Assembly (NCBI GenBank): GCA_026413185.1
Contig: CM048655.1
Span: forward strand, 1,332,761 to 1,396,760
Length of the DNA stretch: 64,000 nt
Origin: Pueraria montana var. lobata
Taxonomy: Eukaryota; Streptophyta; Magnoliopsida; Fabales; Fabaceae
Direction: 5' to 3'
Below, in pieces: positions 48,882-59,568 of this stretch. Every line of letters starts with the position of its first letter. Position 1 is the stretch's first letter. The notes beneath the pieces are model-generated. The model made no database searches and was not told where the DNA came from. It saw only the letters and a list, made by a program, of their open reading frames with translations. A program made the position numbers and the translations under genes.

Positions 48882-49308
48882 ATCTCCCCCTTTTTGATGA
48901 TGACAAATAATGTTAAATTTTGATGTTAACAGGCACATAATCATATATGAATACAATAAAGAGATGATTATGTTATGCCAATGTATGTTGACAGGGTTAA
49001 TATATGTGAAATGAAGTACTCCCCCTGAGTTCAACATTTCTTACGCATCTGATAACAGTGTATAATAAATAGCAAGAATATATCATATATAACAGATATC
49101 ATAGTGTAAAAAACATATCAAGGATATGGATGCGGAATATGTGATATAAACACCTCATGTATTAAAAATGTATTGATAAAACAGCCAAAATATTCACAGA
49201 GTGTAAAATGACTCTATGACATCAAAATTCCAATTTCTCCCCCTTTGTCATTAACAAAAATGGGTTTGAAAGATGGAAAAATGACTTGACCATCACGGTC
49301 ACCTATGG
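48882..49308 (-). promoter_or_regulatory. Sirevirus 3' non-coding region with three polypurine tracts
   Basis: Pyrimidine-rich words on the plus strand are purine tracts on the element's coding strand: ATCTCCCCCTTTTTGA at 48,882-48,897 (adjacent to the 3' LTR, the expected plus-strand primer), ACTCCCCCT at 49,018-49,026, and TCTCCCCCTTTGTCA at 49,236-49,250. Multiple tracts near the 3' LTR are a reported Sirevirus trait. No ORF of interest lies here. Confidence 0.85.
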
Positions 49309-52300
49309 CTATGAAGGTGGTTCTTGTGGTGGTGGTGGTGGTTGTTCTGGTGGTGCTTGGGTAGGTGGTGCTGGTTGATGGAGTTGTTGTAGTTGGACGG
49401 GTGGAATGGCATGAGCAACTTGTCCAAGCAGGTTGGCTGCAGTATTTTGAATTTGATTCACAAGCGTCTGGGAGAGGCTCATGAACTGTCAGTGATAGCA
49501 TTCTGCAGCAACATACGATGATGAGCAGCTTCAGCCTGTTGCCTTTGCTGAAATGCTTGAAGAGCTGTGTCAGTTTCCAGCTGTTGTTGCCTCAAAGCCT
49601 GTTGCACGATCTCGTGAACACGATCTTTTGAGACCCCTTGAGGTTCAGCAAATCACAAGGGAAGGATGCCCCTTGGACTTGAAGATCCTGTGGGAACCAG
49701 TTGATGTGTACCCGAGTGAGCTTCAGTAGACGCATCAACAACGGGGAAGCTGGTTATATCTTCAGCAAGAGGCTTTTCTACAGTTGATTCCATGGGCTTG
49801 GATGCTTCAACAATAGGCTTTCCATCATCCTTGGACTTCCCAGATTGGACGGTGGATTCTTCATGTGAAGCGACAAAGTGTTCCACGTTTACTGGTACAG
49901 ATGGGTCCAAGTCAAGATGAGCTAGCACCTTTGTTACCTTGGAAGATGCTTCATCCAACTCTGCTTGTGTAGCTTTCGGCTTGGCAACCTGATCTTCCTT
50001 TTCTGTGGTTGCAGCCTCAGCTTGCTCAAGAGTCAGCTGCTCTAGACGAGCTTGTTCTACTGCTCTGGCCTCTTTTGCCTTGTACTTCTCATGTAGAGTT
50101 TGGAGTTCCTCCACAAACTCTGTGTGATCCAGTGTCCGAAGATCAAACACTTTGTTGCTTCTGATGATAGGCAATGTCTTCATTAAATCCAGGTAGTCTT
50201 CTGAATCTGTCAGAAAGCAAGCAAAGGTGTTTGTGAAGTGATGAGTCTTCACTGGACGCAGCACCTCAAGACCATGAGGGGGGTGAACGAAATCATTCTT
50301 GGAGCTGCCGGAGGAGGAGGCCTTCTGGGAGTCGTTCCATAAGATCTGGCTCCAAAAGGTCATGGAATCGAAAGTTCCAAGTGGACATGTAGGCTTACCA
50401 GTCTTGTCAAACAGGTGACCCCAGGTATGAGAGGATTGTTGCAGGGCTTCAACTTTCTCTTCCCTGCTTGGCATCTCAATGCCATAGAACTTGTAACCTT
50501 TCTTTAGACCAGCATCATATAAGGGTAGTCTAGGACACACCCTGTCTGGTACAAACTTGATTTATGTGGCATGACTGATGTGAAGGTTTGGTGGGTAGGC
50601 AATGGCTTGGTTTGGTATATACATCTATTGAAGAAGTTTGCCAAGATCATCATAGTCACTTGGCTGGAAATTAAGCACTGGAGTTCCAGCTGGTAGAGGC
50701 AGGAACTTTGTAATGGGAGTCCAGATGCGAACATCCTTGACCCATTGTACATCTGGACGCTGCTTCGACTTGGAAGGGTCCAGGCTTTCTTTAATGGCCA
50801 ACTTCAATTCTATGGCCAGTTTAGTATCCCTGCTAACATGGGGCTTCTTGGACGGTGCCTTCTTCTTTCTTGGAGCCTTCCCTTTCTGCTCCACAATTGT
50901 CTTTGTGAACTGAGAAGCAACCTCCACCGCTGGTTCAGGCAGTTCTGCTGCTGCTGGACGCACCCTTTGTTGGGTTCGAGTTGGACAAGAGTAAGGATGA
51001 GTCATTCGGATCAAGTGTGGATACACTTTTCTCGTCCAAGTGGGCAAAGGGTTGCTGATTATTGCTCCTTCTGGCATTGCAGCATAGTCAGCTGAAGGAT
51101 TATGAGCATAATCATACCTCGTCCACTCTGGTGCTGAGGCAGTAGTCAGATGCCTCTCCAAAGGTTCTTGCAGAGGCCTCCAGATCACATCGCGCCTCTT
51201 ACAGTAATTCTGTTCATTCCGTGTAAGGAATGCAATAGGGAGGCATTCTCTGTCTTCTTCTTCTTTGGTTTTCTTCTTGGGGGGTATGGTCCATGGGGAC
51301 CAAGTATCCCTCCATGCATCCCTTGGATGCACAAACTTAGACAGGTCCAAGTGAAGAGGTGGATGCTGGGTTGTTGATGTGGATGGAGCACTGGATGGAG
51401 CTGGTAGTGGGGCACTGGTGGATATGTTGTCGGTGTCTTGGGAGGAAGGTGGTGGAGCTGCAACTCTCCTTGGCCTAACTGCCTGAGTCTTAACTCGTCG
51501 AGGCATGTTAGAAGGAAAGGAAGTTAGTTTAGCAGGTTGTACCTTCTGCTTCTTTTGCATAAGGGCCTCCTTCTCCTCTGCTTTCTTCTTGATTTGACCA
51601 ATTAGGATCTGGTCATCATCATCAGAGTCGTCCAGTATTTGAAGCTTCTGAACCTTTGGCTTTTCTGGAACAGGCTTCACTGAAGCTGCCTTTGGACGCT
51701 GCTCAGCTTGAGTAGGTCTGGACGCATCAGTCCTTGGACTTCTCTGCCAGGGACTGAGCAGTGGAGGTGTCAGCATGTCTTTTCTTGGTTCTTCTCTCCT
51801 TTTCAGCATCTTCCTCATGCTTCTGAGACATGTGACGTGTTACCTTTTTGCTCCCCTATTCCTGCATCAACCTTATAATCTTCTTGCCAATACCAAGAAG
51901 ATTAATCTCCTCCTCATCATCATTGAAGATAATCTTGCTTTGTTCATGTCGTTGCTTGTTGATGCTATCTTCGTCCAAGTCCCTTAGGACCTTGGCTGTC
52001 AGCTTAATCTTCATAGGCTTTATGTTGGACTCGCCAAATGGTTGTTGTGTTGCCACCATTTGCCCTTTCTTCATGATAGCTTCGTGATCAACTTCATCCA
52101 GTTCATCAAAGAAGCATTGATAGACCTTCTGGTCCCAGAAGATCTTGTTCAGCAGAGCGGCGTAGAAGATGTCATCATTGCCACCAACAGTCTTCATCAT
52201 TCTCATAATATTGATGTAAATGGTGCGAGGAAGGTTGAAGGGGATACCTTCCATAATGTGGAATATCACGAACTTATGTAAGTCCGTGACTGAGTCCTTA

Positions 52301-52806
52301 GACCCAACTTTGTGCAGGATACTCTTGTTGCACACCTGCTGTCAGATTTTCACTTCCTCACGTAGGTTCTTGTACTCAATCTTCATTGAGTCTGTGGATT
52401 TGGTCTTGCAAAGTACGTTTGCAACGTGATTGCCGTACTGCTTGGCCCAGTCTGCTCTGTATTGGTTCTGCTCCCTGATGCAACCAGTTACCTTTGCAAT
52501 GGACTCAGTGGACAGAGTCACCTCTAGTCCAAGAATAGTGGCCACGAGCTCCCTTGTGTTCTGGAATTTGGCATTCCTCCAGAACATCCTGATCAACTCA
52601 GGGAATATCTTCTGGTTTTCCTTGAAGTAGCCTCTGATTCCACACTTCAGAAGGCTCTTGTTCAGGTTCAGGCCCAGCTTCTCCAGCTTTTCAATGTCGA
52701 AGAAGTGCTCAATGTGCACTATAGCAGCACCTTGACATACAACTGTGGTCTCAGGGTAGGTGTGGACGTCGAGTTCAGAGTTGCTTGAGCTTGCAGAGTT
52801 CGACAT
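49309..52806 (-). pseudogene. Sirevirus ORF3 (env-like position), broken
   Basis: It begins MSNSASSSNSELDVHTYP at 52,806, about 490 bp beyond the pol stop, and can be followed to a stop at 49,309-49,311, about 1,150 codons. It has an N-terminal globular region (52,806-51,860), a basic/acidic low-complexity region with a DDSDDDDQ stretch, a further globular block, a coiled-coil-like segment rich in Glu/Ala/Lys (about 50,130-49,900) and a proline/glutamine-rich tail (PPPPPQEPPS at the end). No convincing membrane segment is visible. Breaks include stops at about 52,342, 51,856, 50,625 and 50,560, and frameshifts near 51,850 and 49,500. Its position is that of the env-like ORF of SIRE1; no similarity to a proven envelope is claimed. 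Confidence 0.75.
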
Positions 52807-53292
52807 GGTAGAAAAGTTGGGATTTTTAGGTTTTCTGAGAAGGGTTTTGGGCTTTTGAGAGAGAGAGAATGCTTAAGGATGAAGATAAGCTCAGAGAAGA
52901 TAGATACGATAAAGATTTTCTGAGATGATTTGACAGATTACATATATGGGCTTTGTTCGGAGAACGTGAAGCAGTTTTGGGCTTTTATGAATATTTGAAA
53001 TGGGAATTATGCCATAAAACCCGCCATGATGAGGCGTGTGAAGAATATGGGTAACTGTGTATGGTTACCAACATTTAGGTGACTCAGCATAGAGCATTAA
53101 CTCATACTTACTCTGAAACGAACCGTTTTGGCCATTTGAACAATGTTTAAGAAAAATATGCTAAGTTAAAAACATCGTCCAGATGTTGGACTTAAGTGTA
53201 ACATATGCAATGCACGTGCATGACTTAGTGATCTTTGGACGACATGTCCATTGGACGCTAAGGTTTTATTGGATGAACCATGTAGATGTTAA

Positions 53293-56200
53293 TCATTCCT
53301 TTACAGAGTCCATGCCAAGTTTGTTCCTCAGAAGGATTAACTTGTCTTCAGTAAAGGGTTTAGTAAATATATCAGGAAGCTGATTGTCTGTGGTTACAAA
53401 ATGTAGTTCCACAGTACCCTTCTGAACATGGTCTCTTATAAAGTGATGTTTAATCTCTATATGTTTAGCCCTTGAATGCAATATGGGATTCTTAGAGAGA
53501 TCTATGGCAGCTTTACTATCACAGAAGATAGGAATGTTACTCTCATCTATGATGTAGTCCTCAAGTTGATGTTTGATCCATAAGATTTGAGAACAACATT
53601 TTGCAGCTGAAATATACTCTGCTTCAGTAGTGGACAGTGCAATGGTTCCTTGCTTCTTGCATATCCAGGAGACTAAGTTTCCACCAATGAAGTGACATCC
53701 TCCACTAGTGCTTTTTCTTTCAATTTTGTCTCCAGCATAATCAGCATCACAGTATCCAACTAACCTGAAATCTTTCTGCCTTTTGAAATATAGACCAAGA
53801 TTAGTGGTTCCAACAAGATATCGAAAGATTCTCTTAACAGCAGTTAAATGAACTTCCCTTGGGTCAGATTGAAATCTGCCACATAAGCATACACTGAACA
53901 TGATGTCAGGTCTGGACGCTGTGAGGTATAGGAGTGATCCTATCATTCCTCTGTATAGAGTGTTATCCACCTTCTTTGAGTTGTCGTCCAGTCCAAGTAC
54001 TGTTGTTGGATGCATAGGAGTTTTCATTGGTTTTGCATCGTCCATCTTGTACTTCTTCAGTAGCTCCTTGACATACTTGGTTTGATGTATGTATATGCCC
54101 TTTTCAGTTTGTTTGATTTGAAGTCCAAGGAAGAATTTCAGCTCACCCATCATGCTCATCTCAAACTCTGTTTGCATTAATTTGGCAAATTCTTCACAGA
54201 GAGACTCATTAGTGGCACCAAATATGATATCATCAACATATATTTGTGCAATAATAAAATCAAAAGAGTGGTCTTTGCGAAACAATGTAGTGTCTACTTT
54301 TCCTCTTGAAAAACCATTTTTTGACAGAAATGAGCTGAGTTTTTCATACCAAGCTTTAGGTGCTTGTTTCAACCCATATAAAGCTTTGTTAAGTTTGAAA
54401 CACATGATTTGGAAAAGCATCACTTTCAAATCCTGGGGGTTGTTCCACATAGACTTCTTCCTTTATGAGTCCATTGAGAAATGCACTTTTTATGTCCATT
54501 TGATATAGCTTCATATTGCTATGAGCTGCAAATGATAGTAAAATGTGAATTGCCTCTAGATGTGCAACTGGAGCATAAGTTTCAGTATAATCTATACCTT
54601 CCTGTTGTGAGTAACCTTTTGCTACCAACCTCGCTTTGTTTCTCAAAACATTACCTTCTTCGTCCAGCTTGTTTATGAACACCCACTTTGCTCCTACAAC
54701 TTCTTTGTCATCGGGGAGTTCTACTAGCTTCCAGACATTGTTCTTGTGAAACTGGTCAAGTTCTTCCTGCATTGCTTTGACCCAGCTTTCATCTTCTAAG
54801 GCATCGTCCACAGTCTTAGGTTCTATTTACGATATGAGTGTTGTGTGACCTTGCTGTCGTTGAAGTGTAGATCTGGTTTTGACTCTATCTTTTGGATCTC
54901 CGATGATTTGCTCCTCTGGATGATGTTTCTTCATTCTCCAGTTGCGTCCAGTTGGTTCTCTTTGTTCTGCTACTGAACCGTCCAGTGGTACATTGGACTC
55001 TTCAACTGAGACATCATGGTTGGACGTATCTGATGACTTACTTGCATCATCCAATCTGAGATCTGCAAATGATTCGTCCAGCTCTGATAATTTCTTATCA
55101 GGCTTGTTGTCATTGAACTTCACATGGATAACTTCTTCAACAACTAAGGTTCTAGAGTTACAAACTCTGTATGCCTTTGAAGTTTCAGAATATCCAAGCA
55201 ATATTCCTTCATCACACTTAGAATCAAATTTTCCTAAGTTATCCTTAGTGTTCATAATGAAACATTGACATCCAAATGGATGAAAGTAGGATATGTTGGG
55301 TCTTCTTCCCTTCCACAATTCATATGGAGTCTCTTTCAATATTGGCCTTATATAGATTCTGTTTTGTAAATAACAAGCAGTATTCACCGCTTCAGCCCAG
55401 AAGTGTTTAGGGGTTGAATTATCATTCAACATGGTTCTGGCCATCTCCTGGAGTGACCTATTTTTCCTCTTAACAACACCATTCTGTTGTGGTGTTCTGG
55501 GTGTTGAGAAGTTGTGAAGGATACCATTATCCTCACAGAACCTTTGAAAACTTTCGTTTTCGAATTCTCCCCCATGATCACTTTGGATAGAAGTAATGCA
55601 TACTTCTTTTTCATTTTGAACTCTTTTGCATAATTTATAAAAAGCCTTGAAGGACCCATCTTTGTGGGATAGGAACATGACCCATGTCCATCTAGTATAG
55701 TTGTCCACTATAACCAATCCGTATCTCTTACCACTTACTGAGGCTGTTCTTGTGGGTCCAAACAGATCAATATGTAACAGCTCAAGAGGTCTAGAAGTGG
55801 AAACAACATTTTTACTTTGAAAAGAACTTTTCACTTGTTTCCCTTTCTGACAAGCTTCACAAAGAAGATCATCTTTATATGACATACTTGGTAGTCCTCT
55901 TACGAGGTTGTGCCTATTCAGCTTTGAGATTAACCTCAAGCTTGCATGACCAAGTCTTTTATGCCAAAGCCAATGATTTTCTTGTACTGAAACTAGGCAT
56001 GATACATTTTGACTTGATAGTTCCCCAAGTTTAATCTTGTACAGATTACCTTGCCTCTTTGCAGTAAAGAGAAGGGATCCATCAGAGTTCCTGACTGTAC
56101 ATTCACTTTTGTTAAAGGCAACATCATATCCACTGTCACATAATTGGCTTATGCTAAGTAGATTGTGTTTAAGACCTTTAACATAAAGAACTTTATCAAT

Positions 56201-56461
56201 ACAAGGATAGGGTGGTATACCAATCTTACCTACGCCAGCTATCATCCCTTTCTGATTCCCTCCGAAAGTGACTTTCCCACCAGCTTTGGGTAGAAGGCTT
56301 TGGAACATACACCTTTCTCCTGTCATGTGATGTGAGCACCCACTATCTAGGTACCATGATTGGAGTTTCTTTCCTGCTGTTAAGCATGTCTGCAACAGGA
56401 ATAATTTTATCCTTAGGTACCCAAATTGACTTGGGTCCTTTTTTGTTAGTTTAAAGGGCAT
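53293..56461 (-). pseudogene. Sirevirus pol: protease, integrase, reverse transcriptase, RNase H
   Basis: The pol frame opens at about 56,461. Protease core WYLDSGCSHHMTGE is at about 56,350-56,310. The pre-integrase zinc region reads WHKRLGHASLRLISKLNRHN (about 55,970). Integrase has HIDLFGP and SDHGGEF, but the expected catalytic glutamate is Lys (VVKRKNR, codon 55,469-55,471). Reverse transcriptase follows (KWVF, YVDDIIFG at about 54,223-54,240), then RNase H (YCDADYAGD, STTEAEY, DSKAAIDL) and the stop TGA at 53,293. A nonsense codon near 54,830 and a frameshift near 54,405 divide it. It lies in the +1 frame relative to gag. Confidence 0.93.
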
Positions 56462-58216
56462 TGGACGCTCCCTTCTTAGGCAGGTGTCTGCATTTGGACG
56501 TTATATGTCCAGGTTTCCCACAGAAGTAGCAAACATCTATTTCCTCATCATGAATATATTTCTTTCCCTTATATCCATGTCCTGACCTGTCATTTGGTCT
56601 CTTACAACCTTCATATTTTAAAAGCATTTTAAGGTTGTCAGAGCCCTTGAAAAAGTTTGACAGATCCTTCCTTAGGCTGCCAATCTCTTCATGAAGTTTT
56701 ACAACATCATGTGGTTGACCTCTTAAGGAAGTATCTGCTTCAACTTTCAGAAGCTTCTCAACTAGCCTTTTATTTTCTGCTTTGAGATTTCGAATCTCTA
56801 TGGAAAGATTCATTTCTCTAGTCCTTGAATCCTCATAGGATTTATAGGCTCGAGCAGCATCATAATAGAGATTTCGCCTCTCCGCATTTGAAATTTCATG
56901 TTGCTTTGAGAGCTCTGTAAACTTTTTCTGTAAATCCTCCTTTTTACTTTCAAGTTGTTTGAACCTTTTCTCTAAAACTTCTTTTTCTTTTGAAAGTGAT
57001 TTGGACGATTTCTTTAAAGTTCTGTAGGCCTTTGATAGAATAGACGAGTTTGAAAGTAATTCATGATAAGCTTCTTGAAGTGAATCTAAGTCATTAAAGT
57101 CTACCTCATCTTCTTCTTCTGGTTCAGAAGAATCTGTTGAAGTGTCTGCCATCGGACATATGTGTGCTTCCTCTTCTTCTTCATCGTCTGATGATGAGTC
57201 ATCGTCCAGGTCTTCCCATGTGGACATCAGAACTTTCTTGCCCTTCCTTTTGCTGAAGAATTTCTTCTTCTTGTCCTTGCTATTGTCGAGATCTGGGCAT
57301 TCTGATTTGAAGTATCCTGGCTTTTTGCATTCGTAGCATACGATTGGACTCTTCTCCTTCTTTTTCTTTGAGGCCTTTCCTGTTTAGGTTTCTCCATCTG
57401 GATCCACCTTTATTCTTCCACATAGCGTGTATCCTCTTGGATATGAAGGATAGCTCATCATTCTCGTCTGAGTCATCATTCAGATTGTTCGTCTGATGAT
57501 GTTTCAGCTTGCATGGCTTTGGACGATGGTGCTTTTCTTGGCTTCTGGACGCTGAGCGCTAGAGACTTGTTTTTCTTACCATCACCATCTTGATGCAGTT
57601 CTAGTTCATGCACCTTGAGAATTCCCACGAGTTCTTCTAGGGACATATCATCCAGTCCTTTTGTTGCTCTCAAGGCTGTAACCTGTGGTCTCCATTGCCT
57701 AGGCAAACTTCTCAGAATTTTGTCAATATGTTCATAGTTATTCTAATTTTTACCATGTGCTCTAAGTTCATTTAGTATGGTTTGAAATCGTCCAAACATA
57801 CCTTGTATGTCCTCGTTTTCTTCCATACTAAACAATTCATATTGACGAGTAAGGAGACTGAGTTTGTTACGTTTTACCTGGGTGGAACCCTCATACGTTA
57901 ACGCAAGAGTGTCCCACATTTGTTTCGCGCTTTTGAGACTGTGCACCTTGTTGTATTCTTGTTCACTCAGTGCACATATGATGATGTTTCTAGCTCTGGA
58001 GTTGAGATAAAATCTTTGTTTCTGCTCCTCCGTCCATCTAGTCTTTGGGATTTTGTTGAGGTTCTCATCAAGTGGAATGTAGTCGCCCATCTCCACAATG
58101 TTCCACATGTCAATATGACTAGATTCAAAGAATGCTATCATTCTTTGTTTCCAGTAATCATATTTGACACCCTTGAAGAGTGGTGGTCTGTTCACAGCTT
58201 GTCCCTCATTTTCCAT
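56451..58216 (-). pseudogene. Sirevirus gag with two zinc knuckles, broken
   Basis: The start MENEGQAVNRPPLFKGVKYD is 67 bases inside the 5' LTR. The N-terminal gag domain (QMWDTLALTYEGSTQVK) runs to a nonsense codon at 57,743-57,745, the frame continues to 57,476, and frameshifts near 57,475 and 57,375 intervene. The first knuckle (about 57,340) has its His replaced by Tyr (CYECKKPGYFKSEC). A long acidic then coiled-coil segment (57,200-56,700) precedes the intact second knuckle CYFCGKPGHITSKC (about 56,520). A TAA at 56,451 ends the present frame; in copia 2 the corresponding codon is CAA and gag runs on past the protease core. Extended coiled-coil gag proteins are typical of Sireviruses. 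Confidence 0.92.
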
Positions 58217-58266
58217 CTTTCTTAGGATCTTTCCTCTGTACTGCTAAGTACTCAACCCAAGAGGCC

Positions 58267-58280
58267 GAGCTCTGATGCCA
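58267..58280 (-). other. Sirevirus primer-binding site
   Basis: On the minus strand it reads TGGCATCAGAGCTC, a one-mismatch initiator-Met tRNA complement, two bases inside the 5' LTR edge. Confidence 0.88.
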
Positions 58281-58282
58281 AC

Positions 58283-59568
58283 TAAAATACAGAGAAACAC
58301 ACTAGAAGGGGGGTTGAATAGTGTGTTTATATTTTCTTTAGAATCCTTTCTTTAATATGAAGATAGTGTATCTTAAGTTTTACAAGAACCTTGTGAAACA
58401 GAAGACTATGCTATCGTCCAGTGGTTAAAATACAACAGTTCAATGAAACTACGTTTTTCGTCAGAACACACGTAAAATATTTTCATAAATAAAATGTGTA
58501 AAGAAACTCTTTCGTGGTATGTGAAGAGGTAACTTAAGAGATTTACGAGTAAGCTAGAAAGCGAAATAGTAGAACACTTAGTTTTATACTGGGTCACTCA
58601 AACTGAGCTACGTCCAGTTCTCCTTCAAAAACCTTTGAAGGGTTCTACTAATCAGAATCTGATTACAAACAAGTATTTTAACCTGCCACTTCTGGCTACA
58701 AGTATTCTCTAGGCCACTCCTGGCACACCTTTAATCTCCCCCTGAGATTAAAGCAAACCCAAGTATTCTTTAACACTAAGCCACTCCTGGCTTTCCAAAC
58801 AGAAATTGTTTGAGTATAGAAAGAAAGAATAACTCTCACAGAGAGGATATTACAATAAAAATTGAAAACAGAGAATCGCTTAGCAAAGCTAAGTAGAAAG
58901 CTCTTTTTTGCTCAAGTGTGGATCGTCAGTCGTTTTGACAGAGTTTCGGCTCTTAATCAATCTTTGTATATTGATGCATGAGCTTGTTCCTCTATTTATA
59001 GGCAACTTGGTGTAAAGTATCCGTTGTGGGATCTGTACCTTTGCCAATAACAGGTCTCTCCCAAGTATGTGACCGTTGCCACGTGTCGGCTTGGGGTGGA
59101 GAGATAGAGGAGACAACATTACATGCAGCGCCTCCTCTACTTGTACTATTTTTGCAGAGAAATACTTTTCTGTCCCTGTACAATACTTTCCGAAAACTCA
59201 AATGAAATGTAATGTTAGAATGAGAGGGAATAATCGAACGTTCCAGAGAATCATCATCGAAAACGTATTGTCGCATTATATAACTTTTAAGATAGAAAAT
59301 AGAGTGTAAGTTATATAGGCATTGGACGCTTGCTTTGTAGAAACATTGGACGCTGGATGTTGTACTTTACAAAACATATTTGGACGCTTTGCTTATAGAA
59401 ATATAAAGTCTAAGTTTGAGAGATACAATACCATTGCGGCATTGGACGACGTAGAACCTATAACACTCAAACAAGACCATTAGATACTTCAAAATTTATC
59501 CTTTATTTGTTATCATCAAAACCAAAATTTGAGGGGTTGGACATCGTCCAAAGTCTTAGAACTTAACA
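58283..59568 (-). repeat. 5' LTR of the Sirevirus (1,286 bp)
   Basis: It begins TAAAATACAGAG (terminal TG mutated to TA) and ends GAACTTAACA. From the outer edge inward on the minus strand it holds TTGGACG-type words (59,322-59,450), the G-box, the TATA box, the leader hairpin (58,730-58,752) and the edge hairpin (58,295-58,328). Confidence 0.95.
58991..59087 (-). promoter_or_regulatory. Sirevirus LTR core promoter: G-box plus TATA box
   Basis: On the minus strand GACACGTGGC (59,087-59,078) contains the CACGTG G-box/ABRE core, and TATAAATAGA (59,000-58,991) lies about 80 bases downstream. Both recur in the 3' LTR. Such G-boxes bind bZIP/bHLH factors in plants, so hormone or stress control is plausible but untested here. 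Confidence 0.7.

Larger units (their letters stand above)
47577..59568 (-). mobile_element. Structurally complete Sirevirus (Ty1/copia) with third ORF, 11,992 bp
   Basis: It has LTRs at 47,577-48,881 and 58,283-59,568, perfect CAACA duplications at 47,572-47,576 and 59,569-59,573, an initiator-Met primer site, gag with two knuckles, pol in copia order (protease, integrase, reverse transcriptase, RNase H), a third long ORF between pol and the 3' LTR, and several CTCCCCC polypurine tracts. ORF3 and multiple polypurine tracts are recognised features of Sireviruses. Stops and frameshifts in all ORFs, and a change of the catalytic integrase glutamate, make this copy unable to act alone. The LTRs differ by a few percent by eye. 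Confidence 0.93.

Noticed and set aside
56450..56460. TTTAAAC slippery heptamer near the gag/pol junction of the Sirevirus
   Set aside because: It is out of phase for tandem slippage in the gag frame, is created partly by the CAA-to-TAA nonsense change, and the needed shift is +1, not -1. It is not conserved in copia 2.
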